From Cheiracanthium punctorium (Eukaryota; Arthropoda; Arachnida; Araneae; Cheiracanthiidae): a stretch of DNA of 64,000 nt. The notes beneath the pieces were generated by a model. That model ran no database searches. It saw nothing but the letters and a program-made list of their open reading frames with translations, and had not been told where the DNA came from. This document shows, one piece after another, positions 23,191 to 33,689 of this stretch (positions are counted from its first letter, which is position 1; every line of letters begins with the position of its first letter). The DNA is taken from assembly GCA_038373885.1 (NCBI GenBank), contig JAWZYV010000696.1, positions 397,583-461,582 on the forward strand. Reading direction: 5' to 3'. The translations under genes and the position numbers were made by a program.

Positions 23191-23908
23191 TAATATTGGT
23201 CGATATCTACGTACGGTGCGGTAGATGTCTATGTACCCAGCCTCACGCCACTTCAACGAACCGAAAGGCAATCTTCACCGTTCGCGACCTTCTGGTGATG
23301 GGAGTGCTCAGTTGAAACCTGGGTTCAATCTTGCTTATTTCTCCTATCTGAAGAACACAACTGAACTTATCGAGAAATGAGAAAAGTTTCACATTTTCGT
23401 CTTTTTTCCAACACTATATTTTTTTTTTCTCTCTCACTTAAAGACCCTATTATAATAACAGCAAGCGGATAAATAAGAAATTTACGTGACTAGAAAATAT
23501 CCATTTTTGATATTTTGTGAAAAAATAGAAGTAGAATGAAATCAACATTCATCTTTTTTTATTTAGTGCTCACGTTAATCATGTAAATGTCAAAGTACCG
23601 TAACGACAAAAGCGAAAGCCTACGCCAGGCAAACAGGTACGCATGTTAGTATTAGCTCAAGGGGCGCACGGAATAATTCGAATGGAATTGAACTCTTGAC
23701 ACCCAGTAATAAAATTCTGAAATGCTTTATTCATTTATTTTCATTTATTAATGCATTTTGAATCATTACGGTGCAATCCCCTCCTTTCCTGCGCATGCAG
23801 TGATAACCACTTACCTGGAGGTCTTTTCATGGGAAACTGCCACGCATTTACCATTTGTATTGAATGAAAAAGCCCTAAACAAAAAACATGATTAATGAAA
23901 TAAAGATA
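23191..23908. other. no feature recognised
   Basis: Mixed sequence. A patch at 23290-23345 with GGTTCAATC resembles a tRNA-like B box but lacks a convincing A box, so no RNA gene is called. Confidence 0.3.
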
Positions 23909-23916
23909 AGCGTAAA

Positions 23917-24267
23917 TAGCGTTGCCTCTCGTTCGGGTAAAGCCGGACATAGTTAGGCTTATTGATTACGTGTCCGGCCAAACTGAACGGTGTCCGGCTT
24001 TTTACTGATGACTTTGGCTGATTAGTAATAAAGTACTTGAACTCATTTGGCATTCGATGTTATTTATATTTCGTTAGAATTTAACAAGATTCATGGTAAT
24101 ATTAATCAAAAAAGCTTGATTTTACATATTTGTCGTAATTTTTTTGTCGTACCTATTAATACGGGGACAAAATCCTCAATATTGTAGGCTGTCCGGCCTT
24201 TTTACCCAAATGCCCGGCCAAACTGGCTGGTCTGTCCGGCTATTTGTTTGGCGATCTGGCAACCCTA
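23917..24267. mobile_element. hAT-type element, 351 bp
   Basis: The left end is TAGCGTTGCCTCTCGTTCGG and the right end, reverse-complemented, is TAGGGTTGCCAGATCGCC. The flanks AGCGTAAA (23909-23916) and AGCATAAA (24268-24275) are an 8-bp duplication with one change. The interior repeats GTCCGGC and related motifs several times, as expected of hAT subterminal transposase sites. Confidence 0.75.
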
Positions 24268-24419
24268 AGCATAAAGCAACTTAATGAAGCATTCGAATAT
24301 AAGTTTTAATTTTGTAAAGTAACATAGTATAAAATTTCTATTTAATATTACCGACATTAAACTTTTCTTTATAATGTACAAAAATAAAAATACCTTTTCG
24401 TTATAGAATAATGTATTAT

Positions 24420-24545
24420 TACTTCCTTGTAACGAAGTAAAAGGAAGTATAATGATCACGAAAAATTTCGGTACTGAGATTTCAACGGAAAAGTTAATTT
24501 TGATCATCTCTAAATTTACTTTGAAGAGTTCTGGCATGACATCCC
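24420..24545. repeat. hairpin-headed repeat, copy 2
   Basis: The inverted pair TACTTCCTT (24420-24428) and AAGGAAGTA (24441-24449) is followed by ATGATCACGAAAAATTTCGG and CTCTAAATTTACTTT, as at 16001-16150. It ends close to the left tip of the mariner element at 24564. Confidence 0.6.
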
Positions 24546-25130
24546 AGCGTACTCGCGGATGTACTATAGGTAGTCAGTATTAAAACACCCCTATTCTGAG
24601 CTCTTTATCCATCGAACTAATTAGTGTAAAGGCTCTGAAATTGTTGAACGTACTGTTCAAGACATGGGGAAACGGATTACGCGGGAAAAAAAAAAAAATA
24701 GTTCCCGAAACACCGATAGATGGCGCTGTACAAACAGAAAATATGCTGAAAAGGCGCAACTAATGTAGGGAGGAAAAAAACCACATGCGATATGGAGTTA
24801 TTCTTTGATAATTTATATTACTGATCCCCCCCCCCCCCCAAAAAAAAAAAAAAAAAAAAAAAAAAGAGAGAGAGAGAGAGAGAAGAAACTTGTCATTGTA
24901 ACTGCAATTTCGCACAGTAAGCACACAAATTTGAATAAACCCTTGGTTTGCAGCTACTGTTCTGGGCATAAAAAGGGTTAAAACTGTAAAAATGACTTTC
25001 TTCTGGCTGCAAAAAAACGCTTTGCTTGTGACGTTGTTTTTATGTGAACAAAGGAAATGTTTCAGCTGCACTTCGAGAGTTTTTTCGACTTAAGAATTTA
25101 CGCAAAAAGGACCGCTACTTCCGCAAGCTT

Positions 25131-25375
25131 TTAACCCTTTAACGCGCAGTGTTCCCGCTCTGGGAACACCAAACTCTGACGTTTTGACTGTTGCCAGTCA
25201 GCAGGATAGATTGTCCAATGCCGAAAAAAGGGCAGCCGTTGCCATCGCTCGACTTAACTACCAGCAAGATGGCGGACGATCGAAACGTTCATCGCGTGCC
25301 ACAGATCTAGGGACCCTTTTTTGACGACAGCGGAACAGCCAGCTGTCGTCAGAAAAGGTCCCTAGAAAGATCCCT
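25131..25375 (-). mobile_element. TTAA-type foldback MITE, copy 3 (left part)
   Basis: TTAACCCTTTAACGCGCAGTG opens it (TTAA at 25131-25134), followed by the GTGTTCCC/GGGAACAC palindrome. It then jumps to CAGGATAGATTG (a deletion of most of the outer segment) and runs through one full inner arm and the central palindrome to about 25375, where similarity stops. A foreign 85-bp segment follows before a second partial copy at 25463. Confidence 0.75.
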
Positions 25376-25462
25376 AGAATCCATTGCTTAGGGAGAACTG
25401 CGACTGCGATGTCTTTTAAATACTTGTTAAAAATTTATTTGCGTGAACCGGAGGTCAAATCT
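25376..25462 (+). repeat. 85-bp segment shared with 30161-30246
   Basis: From GAATCCATTGCTTAGGG to GGAGGTCAAATCTTTAA this is essentially identical to 30161-30250. In both places it is followed by a MITE with the same left-arm deletion. The shared block therefore extends into the MITE. Confidence 0.75.
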
Positions 25463-25658
25463 TTAACCCTTTGAGGCGCAACCGTTTTCCAATGCTGAAA
25501 AATGCGTTACAGCCAGCTGCGTCAAAAAAGGGGTCTCTAGATCTGTGGCACGCGATGAACGTTTCGATCGTCCGCCATCTTGCTGGTAGTGAAGTCGAGC
25601 GATGGCAACGGCCGCCCTTTTTTCAGCATTGGGAAAGGGTTGCGCCTCAAAGGGTTAA
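25463..25658. mobile_element. TTAA-type foldback MITE, copy 4, minimal symmetrical form
   Basis: Both ends are of the TTTGAGGCGCAAC type: TTAACCCTTTGAGGCGCAAC at the left (TTAA 25463-25466) and the same reverse-complemented at the right (TTAA 25655-25658). Only the inner foldback survives, and the left arm has an internal deletion. Confidence 0.75.
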
Positions 25659-26575
25659 GAGAATCATCGCTCGATTCGAGGACGCAAATCGACTCGTTCA
25701 GATGTCGCCACCGCTCTTGCTGAACAATCGATGGATAACGTTGTAAGGTGTTAGTAGTGCACGTGCAGTGTCACGCCGCGACCACTTGGGTGTTCCCTAG
25801 AGTACAATGCGGAACGTACTGAGAAAAATGGCGCGGTTTTTAACCGTAAATTCGTACAATCAGCAGTTGCTGGCCATCGACTAGGAGAAGCGATCGACCT
25901 TTGCATTGACAATTCTGGCTAGAGTTGAAGTGGATGCAGCGTGTCCATGGAAGATTCTATGGATCGATGAAGCGCATTGAACAGTGAACACCCATAACTG
26001 TCGCATTTCGACACGGAAAACCTTCGTTCGTCTTCCGAGAGATTCCACGTCCCTCACCGAAAGTTACAGTCTGGTGTGGATTCACAGCCACGTTCATTGT
26101 TGGACCTTTCTTTTACGAAGAGGCTGTTCGCAATGGCCCTGCTACACGCACCGTTTCGGCCAGGAGGTACCAAAACATGCTCGAATTTTTTTTTTCTTTT
26201 TTGTTCCTTAAATGCAACAGTTCCAATGTCTTGATTCAATAACCTTTATGCAAGATGGAGTGCCGCCACACATTGGACTCTGTATACAGCAGTTTCTTTG
26301 ACTACATTTTTCTAACGATGGTCGTGCGTTTCTGACAACCTGTCCTTTTTGTTCTCCAGATCTTAATCCCAAGGATTTTGGCTGTGGGGATACGTAAAAA
26401 AATCTTATTGATCGAGGACGTCTGGTAACCTTTAAAGATTTGTAAGACGATATCACTCTGCGCGTGAGAAGCATCTCAATGGACCAACTGCGATCCGCAG
26501 TTAAACAAACTATCCACAGACACAGACTTTTTGAAGAAGGGAATCATATTGAGCTGCATTCCATGCATAGATAGG
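25659..26575 (+). pseudogene. decayed Tc1/mariner transposase
   Basis: The + frames give SARAVSRRLGVP-like N-terminal remains around 25750-25800, then FALTILARVEVDAAWPWKIL and WIDEAH near 25900-25980 (first catalytic Asp). Next come FMQDGVPPHIG near 26255-26280 (second Asp) and SPDLNPKDFG near 26360-26385 (third acid position, Asp-like as in mariner), with the C-terminus ending HIELHS near 26565. Several in-frame stops (for example after EAH) and frameshifts inactivate it. The enzyme would have cut and rejoined the element at TA sites. The start of the gene is displaced or destroyed by the MITE insertion. Confidence 0.75.
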
Positions 26576-27067
26576 TCTTTCTGATAAGAATGTTTGCCAC
26601 GTTCGAATAAAATGTGTTACTAATGTGTATTTTGTGTTTTTTCATCATATTTTCTGTTGTACAGCGCCATCCAGTGGTTTTTCTTGAACTTCTTTTTTTC
26701 GCGTAATCTGTTTCCCCATGTCTTGAATTAATAGCGTGTTCGACAATGGAACATTTACACCGAGTAGTTCGATGTAAGAGAGCTGAAAGTAGTGGTGTTT
26801 TTATTCTGACCACCTTGTGTATAGCTAGCTCTACAGTGCATATTTAAAATCTGAAAGCATAACTTTTTTTTTTTCAAATTTAATGATGCATTCTAATTAT
26901 ATTAACGAAATGGACCTGCTTTGGCCCAAAAGGACAAAAGTCAGTCCGGACTGATCTTTGCCTTGAATCCACCTTCAAGACTTGCCTAAACTAAGTTGTA
27001 CTGAGTCATATTTTTTCAGCTATCAATAAAACTATGCCACACGCAAATACGAAAAATTTTAATGCAA

Positions 27068-27220
27068 TAGGGCAGTTTCAGATTACGTCACAATTCTATC
27101 CTGGTGGAATAATATGAGGTTTCTATTGGTCCATTCAAGTTCCTGGTGGACAGACGTCACTTCAAAAACGAGTTTTTATTCGTAGAGTACAGTGCCGGTC
27201 ACGTGGTTGAAACTGCTCTA
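27068..27220. mobile_element. 153-bp MITE with GCAGTTTCA ends, copy 1
   Basis: The ends TAGGGCAGTTTCA and, reverse-complemented, TAGAGCAGTTTCA form an inverted repeat. A second copy is at 38793-38945. The interior carries ATTACGTCAC, CAGACGTCACTT and GGTCACGTGG. The target duplication is unclear. Confidence 0.75.
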
Positions 27221-27270
27221 TTGTTTAACTTTATTTCAGCGATTGATCTTCAAAGTGTTTTTTACTTTTA

Positions 27271-28573
27271 CTAGGGGCCAAGGTCCCCAGACTCGCTACG
27301 CTCGCTTTTCGTATGAGGCATTCGGCCCCTAATCAGGCTTATTCGTAAAAAAGGCATAATTTCAACAAACAAAACCCGAAGATTGGATCAGATAGAATGT
27401 TACTGAGCTACGCATTGCTTGGTTCTTGCATGTTCATTGGTACATAAAAATTTAAACTTCACACTACAGTAGACCCCTCCCCCTCATAACACGGAAGATA
27501 TTTTGTTATGGGAATCCGTGTTGTACGGGTCCTGAGCTATACTCCACCTGGAGTGCGGACTCCGCTTATAATCGCTGGAAAAATTATTTGCACTCTTCAG
27601 AAACACAATGATTTTCAATGTGGCCATTCAAAAGTTATATTAATTAGGAGCTAAAGCTTAATAAAATCAGAACATCTGTTTCAGCTGTATTTTTAATAAT
27701 GTAAAACCTATTGGACACCCTTCGAATTTGCCGCCCATTGCGATTTACCATTATTTGGCAACTTGCGTACATGTAAAGTTAATAAAAGCTACGGAACAGA
27801 TAGGATAGCTTGCCACCAATTGCGACTTTTCATTATTTGGTGATTGACACATGCTCACAACCTATAATTACTGTTCATGTAAGGTTACCGGAAAATCGTT
27901 ATCCATATTTTCATTTACTTAATCGTTTGCAGATTGGCGTACTTAGCACCACGAAATATACCATCTCGTCGCACTAGCAAATATCCAAAGTGTACTGTAA
28001 CTGCTATAATGGCATAGTTAACGCCGCCAAATATTTCTACTGGTAGCCAATAATCCAGCTGGACGAGAACCGGCTTTAAAATAATCTGCATTTTAATTAT
28101 TTTTCATTTTCAAGATGTTAGTTATTCTGTTTTGGAAAAACGAATAATCGCTCATTCTAAACTCCTGTTGTCTAAGCGAACTTACTATTTGAAAATTGTC
28201 AACTTTGTGTAACACATTTTGAGTTACTTATTTCATATAGTTTTTATTTTGGCGTAAAATGGGCGTAATTCTAACTCATGTTTGTAAATTTCACGCGATT
28301 CTAGATACTTGGAAACGCTTTGTTTCAAAGGAATGAATGATTTTATGCCAAATCTGGCAACCATTCGGTTTATTATTTCAGTTTTTTATTAATATCTTCT
28401 AAAATAATTCGATTTTCGAAATTTAAATCAGCTTGGCAGGTTCCTCGGCATTTTTCGAATCTGTGGGCACCTTAGTCGAAGCTCAAATCCCCACGGTTTA
28501 GGAGGAGATACGCTGACAAGCTTTTGACAGCGACGGCGACAGCGGCCTTTACTTTTTTTTTAGAATAGAGAGA
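27271..28573 (-). mobile_element. Helitron, non-autonomous, 1.3 kb
   Basis: In minus sense it begins TCTCTCTATTCTAAAA, preceded by A, and ends with the hairpin GGGGACCTTGGCCCC overlapping CTAG, followed by T. The TC...hairpin-CTAG termini and A/T insertion site define Helitrons. The copy at 53458-54379 shares both ends. No Rep/helicase is encoded, and the interior includes Tigger-like sequence near 27465-27560. Confidence 0.8.
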
Positions 28574-28629
28574 TTTCATTAGTTTGTAAAATTATATTTA
28601 ACTGTCCACGTTAACGTGTTAAGAAAAAA

Positions 28630-29424
28630 CAATCACAACATGGTTTTTGAAATGAAGGCTGAAGATGAAGTACAATTTTCTAACGATGAAGTGCAATTTT
28701 CGTGTTGATCTCTAAAAACTTTTCCCACCATATATCCAAATCCGTCAGTATTTCGAACAGTAACATTATTTCTGCGTTTTTGGGAAATTTACATTTTAAG
28801 GTTTATAAATTTTATATTTAACAAGATCTTTTAGTAAGTTTCACTTTTTACAATGAATAAATCAAACATGATGTATTTGTGTGTTTGAGTACATAACTAC
28901 CTTAAGTTTCTCTAAAGCAACTTTAAATTTTTTATATCAAGGAGATGAGTTATTAAAAGGAATTCTCGTCATTTTCACCTGGTACAATGATCTCAAAACG
29001 TGCGAAAAAAAAAAAAAAATCATAACATATAGTTTTTGAAATGAAGGATGAAGATGAAGTACAATTTTCTAACGTAAAAGTCCGAGACCGTGTCGAACTC
29101 TAAAAAACTTTCCCCGCTATATATCCCAATTCGTCAGTATTTCGAACAGTAACATTATTTCTGTGCATTTTTTTTTTGGAGATTTACATTCTAAGATTTA
29201 TAAATGTCATATATAGCAAGATCTTTCACTACGTTTCACTTTTTACAATAAATGAATCAAACATCATGCATTTGTTTGAGTACATACCTATACCTTAAGT
29301 TTCACTAAAGCAACTTTAAATTTTTTATATCAAGGAAATGAGTTATTAAAAAAAAGAATTCGCCATTTTCACCTGGTGCAATGATCTCAAAGCGTGCGCA
29401 AAAAAAAAAAAAAAAAAAAAAAAC
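28630..29424 (+). repeat. tandem duplication, two units of about 388 bp
   Basis: Unit 1 (28630-29018) and unit 2 (29019-29424) both run from ATCA(C/T)AACAT through TTTTTGAAATGAAGG, CAGTAACATTATTTCTG and TTTTCACCTGGT to an A-run. They differ by scattered substitutions. No coding content is recognised. Confidence 0.7.
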
Positions 29425-29688
29425 GGAGGTTCTGTCACGTAAACCCTCGATAATCGTTTTCATTCCCAGTTTACCCGAAAGTTCTTGCTACGACAAGAGG
29501 GTGCTTTACCCTATAATAAGATGTTCCGAATAAGACTCCAGGAAGTGCTGCTTGTGACATTAAAAATAAAAGCACAGAAATGTATTGTTTTGTGTATAAC
29601 GCTACTCCAAGGTTATCTGCCCGAGGAGGGGAGTATCTTAGGCGGACGACTTTTTACGGCCGTGTTCACTAAGTACTTGACACCCGTG

Positions 29689-29860
29689 TTAACCCTTTGA
29701 GGCGCAGCCCTTTCCGAATGCTGAAAAAAGGGCAGCCGTTGCCATCGCTCGACTTAACGACCAGCAAGAGGGCGGAAGATCGAAATGTTCATCGCGTGCC
29801 ACAGATCGAGAGACCCTTTTTTTTACGGCAGCTGGCTGTGCGGCACAGCCAGTTGTCGGA
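29689..29860 (+). mobile_element. TTAA-type foldback MITE, copy 5, left half only
   Basis: Starts TTAACCCTTTGAGGCGC (TTAA 29689-29692), runs through the whole left arm and stops in the central palindrome (GGCTGTGCGGCACAGCC). The right arm is missing. Confidence 0.75.
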
Positions 29861-30160
29861 CATAGGAACCGTATTGTGACTATAATGCGGCGTCCCAGCG
29901 ACTGTTTTTAACTCTACTGTGACTGTATTGTGTGGTCGCATTTCAGTCACTGGGGACAGTCGTGTTATTACGGTATTTTTCTCTATCTTAAAGGAAAGAA
30001 AGAGAGAGAGAGACAGATATCTATCAAACCCTTGCTGTAAAACACACACGCGAATACCTAAAAATGGATTTAGGCATTTTGAAATGTTTTTACACATCTT
30101 TCTTGAAATAAAAAAAGGTAGTTTTCGATGAAATCCTACCTTTAACTTATAACAAAAATT

Positions 30161-30246
30161 GAATCCATTGCTTAGGGAGAACTGCGACTGCGATGTCTTT
30201 TAAATACTTGTTAAAAATTTATTTGCGTGAACCGGAGGTCAAATCT
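30161..30246 (+). repeat. 85-bp segment shared with 25376-25462
   Basis: Identical apart from edges to the segment between MITE copies 3 and 4. It also abuts a TTAACCCTTTGAGG end. Confidence 0.75.
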
Positions 30247-30655
30247 TTAACCCTTTGAGGCGCAACCCTTTTCCAATGCTGAAAAATGCGTTACAGCCAG
30301 CTGCGTCAAAAAAGGGGTCTCTAGATCTGTGGCACGCGATGAACGTTTCGATCGTCCGCCCTCTTGCTGGTCGTTAAGTCGAGCGATAGCAACGGCTGCT
30401 CTTTTTTCAGCATGGGGCAATCTGTCCAGCTGTTCTCGCATTCTTCCATTTTTCAGCAGATGTCAGTACTGTTCAAAAGAATCGTGACGATTTTTTGACG
30501 GTAAAGGACGTGCTTAAAAAGTAAAGGATACTCGTGGAACTAGGTCACCCGCCACTATTTTTATAGAAATCCAATCTATTCTTCGTGACTGGCAGCAGTC
30601 AAAACGTCAGAGTTTGGTGTTCCCAGAGCGGGAACACTGCGCGTTAAAGGGTTAA
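30247..30655 (+). mobile_element. TTAA-type foldback MITE, copy 6
   Basis: TTAA at 30247-30250 and 30652-30655. The left arm has the same deletion as copy 4 (CAATGCTGAAAAATGCGTTA). The right arm and outer segment are complete, including GTGTTCCCagagcGGGAACAC. Confidence 0.8.
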
Positions 30656-31301
30656 TTAGGGCTCTTGCGGAACCATAGCTGGTTGTGTCGCTCCTTCCCT
30701 CTTAGCATAGGATGCTTGGGGGATATACCCTCCTTTTCACTTTCGCGTTTGCATCCCTTGGTTAGCAGGTTAGATGTTGGAAATTGTTTTCACAATCGAT
30801 GCGCCAAGCAAATTTTTGTTTTTCATTTTCAAATCGTAAACGCCGCACATAGAATGCTGCTGCTGAAAAAAAAAAAAAATCTAAGTGCTTCACATTTCGT
30901 CAGAACAATCGCCTACTGAAATGGTGACGGTTCACGCAGGTCTTGGCAGGTGGGACATCGCCGATCCCACTTCACCGAGTTGAAAAAGTGGCGTAAGTAA
31001 GTGATTGTTCCGTCTAAATACGGATCGATACCCCCCCCCCCCCCCGCGCTCTGCACAAATTCGAATTTCTCGTGCCGTGTGTGTATATCTGTGGTCGCGA
31101 AGTATTGACGCACATGTCCCATTGAAAGGAGATCCCGCACTTTTTTTTATTTGGAAATATGCAAGGTTATCGACTTTTCAAAGATGTCACGATTGTGCGT
31201 GTTGGGTGATGGGTCTCATTTCTTTATTCATTTCTAACGCTGTCCAACAAGGTTGAAAAGCGTCTATGATTTCGGTTTGTCTGTCTGTGGTCAAACTTCC
31301 G
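30656..31301. other. no gene recognised
   Basis: Mixed sequence with a C-run at 31031-31045. Frames of up to 84 codons lack any known motif. Confidence 0.3.
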
Positions 31302-31620
31302 TTAACCCTTTGAGGCGCAACCCTTTCCCAATGCTGAAAAAGGGCAGCCGTTGCCATCGTTCGTCTTAACTACCAGCAAGATGGCGGACGATCGAAACGT
31401 TCATCGCGTGCCGCAGATCTAGAGACCCAAAAAGGCTGGCTGTCGTCAAAAAAGGGTCTCTATATCTGTGGCACGCGATGAACGTTTCGATCGTCCGCCA
31501 TCTTGCTGGTCGTTAAGTCGAGCGATGGCAACGGCTGCCCTTTTTTCAGCATTGGGTAATCTGTCCAGCTGTTTTCGCAATCTTCCATTTTTCAACAGAT
31601 GTCAGTGCTGTTAAAAATAA
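31302..31620 (+). mobile_element. TTAA-type foldback MITE, copy 7, right end lost
   Basis: TTAA at 31302-31305. Both inner arms are present and nearly complete, including CAGCAAGATGGCGGACGATC and its mirror. Similarity ends near 31620 at a C-run (31627-31640), so the distal TTAA end is missing. Confidence 0.75.
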
Positions 31621-31640
31621 AAGCAACCCCCCCCCCCCCC

Positions 31641-32123
31641 GCCACACACACACAAAAAGGTCGTTTTCTCAGACGCGTTCTACTGTCAACTAATTTTTTT
31701 TAGGGGATGGTTTGCTGTCAGGGAAAAAAAAAAGCCAAAACTGGCTAACTTTTTCTATTTATTAGTTATTCACTACATTCGCGCGTAACGCCATCTATGT
31801 GCGCAGGCAGGAAATTAACCGTCACATCGAGCAAGATTGTGTTGGAAAGCGTTTTTACAATCAGCCTCTATGCGTTCGTCAGGATATGCGTTTCTCGTTT
31901 TAATGCATTAACTGTATTTACACGGATCCTGCCGTGCGTTCGTCATCGTAAATATTTCCCGTCTTTTTTTTCCCCCCATCTTTTCTTCTAATTTGAGAGC
32001 TCGTTATTTGTCCAACACCGCTGGTTACTCAAATGTCAGGTTATAAATGTCGAATCGATCGTCCTCAGTTGTATGATTTACCGCTTATTGTTTTCGGATA
32101 TAAGAGCAAGGAAATATCCTTTT
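31641..32123. other. no gene recognised
   Basis: Short CA tract near 31643-31656. Otherwise no structure I can assign. Confidence 0.3.
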
Positions 32124-33668
32124 TACTTTCCGAACATGCACCATGTAAGGAAAGTATTGTAATCATGAAAAAATTCGAATCCGAGATTTTGGTGTATTGA
32201 CACGTTTTGGGGTCTTCTGAATTCATTTATGCTATTTTTACGAGATGTATGTATGTATGTGTGTGTGTTTGTGTGTATGTGTGTTTGTGTGTATGTGAGT
32301 GAACACGATAGCTCCTGAACGGGGCATGCGATTGAGCTCAAATTGGGTATATATGTTATAAACCACCGTCGCAAGACCGGTATTGATTTTGGTGTGTATA
32401 GGACTTACAGTTTTTCTACAGGGCTACGACAAAGATTTCTTTTACATTATGGCCTATGGGAGGAAATTCTTGAAAATGTGCTAGCGTTTAAACGGTACAT
32501 TCGATTGAGCTCAAATTGGGTATACATGTTATAAACCACCGTCGCAAGACCTGTATTGATTTTGGTGTGTATAGGACTTATAGTTTTTCTACAGGGCTAC
32601 GACGAAGATTTCTTTTACATGAAGGCCTTTGGGGAGAAATTCTTGAAAGTGCTCTAGCGTTTAAACGGTACATTCCATTGAGCTTAAATTTGGTATATAT
32701 ATTTGAATTATTCATCGATTAAAATTTATTTAAATGCTTGGTAATGATCTTAATCGTAAGTGTTCGGAAAGTCGAGTGGAGTCACTCCAGATTTTTTGTA
32801 CAAGTCTTCAGAAGGAAAAAGAAAAATATCTTACAAGAGACAAAAGAGAGAGAGATTTTCAGGCTTGAATCTATCTATATAAATATAACTAGACTTTTGT
32901 CTGTACATTACTTACTGGCGCTCAAAAGTTTTGCGATTTCTATCCGTTCCAAGCACCTAGGAATCCTGTACGACCAACAACAACAACAAAAAAAAAATAT
33001 CTGGAGTGACTCCACTCGACTTTCCGAACACTTACGATTAAGATCATGACCAAGCACTTAAATAAATTTTAATCGATGAATCATTCAAACATATATACCA
33101 AATTGAAACTCCATCGAATGCACCGTTTAAACGCTTGCGCACTTTCAAGAATTTCTCCCCATATGCCATTATGCCATAACATAAAAGAATTTGTCGTAGC
33201 CCTTTAGGAGAACTATAAGTCCTATACACACCCAAATCAATACCGGTCTTGCAACGGTGGTTTATAACATATATACCCAATTTGAGCTCAATCTAATTTA
33301 CCGTTTAAACGCTAGCGCACTTTCAAGAAATTCCCCCCATAGGCCATTATGTAAAAGAAATCTTTGTTGTAGCCCTGTAGAAAAACTATAAGTCCTATAC
33401 ACACCCAAATCAATACCGGTCTTGCGACGGTGGTTTATGACATATATATCCAATTTGAGCTCAATCGAATGCTCCGTTCAGGAGCTATCGTGTTCACTCA
33501 CATACACACACACACACACACACACATACACACATACATACATACATCTCGTAAAAATAGCATAAATGGATTCAGAAGCCCTCAAAACGTGTAAAAACAC
33601 CAAAATCTCGAAGTCTAATTTTTTCATGATTACAATACTTTCCTTACATGGTACATGTTCGGAAAGTA
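32124..33668. mobile_element. 1.5-kb foldback element with hairpin tips
   Basis: Two inverted arms (about 32124-32797 and 32998-33668) surround a 200-bp spacer. Each tip is a compound hairpin. The left reads TACTTTCC, ACATG, CATGT, GGAAAGTA (32124-32156); the right has the same elements (33636-33668). Each arm contains a ~180-bp unit repeated tandemly (GAGCTCAAATTGGGTATA ... GCTAGCGTTTAAACGGTACA) and, at its inner end, GTCGAGTGGAGTCACTCCAG. Frames of 60-78 codons in the units (for example 32343-32534 +, 33044-33280 -) read VINHRRKTGIDFGVYRTYSF. They are repeat translations, not shown to be genes. A half copy is at 55513-55987. No transposase is seen. Confidence 0.7.
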
Positions 33669-33689
33669 AAAAAGAGTTTGTCTGGCTGT

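Larger units (their letters stand above)
24564..26819 (+). mobile_element. Tc1/mariner-superfamily element with ~200-bp inverted repeats
   Basis: The outer ends are CTATAGGTAGTCAGTATTAA and, reverse-complemented, CACAAGGTGGTCAGAATAAA. TA dinucleotides flank both (24562-24563 and 26820-26821). The inverted repeats continue for about 200 bases, to near 24767 and 26612, including GACATGGGGAAAC and ATGGCGCTGTACAA. Between them lies a decayed + strand transposase. A TTAA MITE complex (25131-25658) inserted just before the recognisable transposase, so the element without it is about 1.7 kb. Confidence 0.85.

Noticed and set aside
23260..23350. Possible tRNA or SINE head with GGTTCAATC
   Set aside because: No convincing A box, cloverleaf or target duplication.
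32343..33280. Short similar peptides (VINHRRKTGIDFGVYRTYSF) in the foldback arms
   Set aside because: They are translations of tandem repeat units on both strands. I see no conserved start or length, so I do not call genes.
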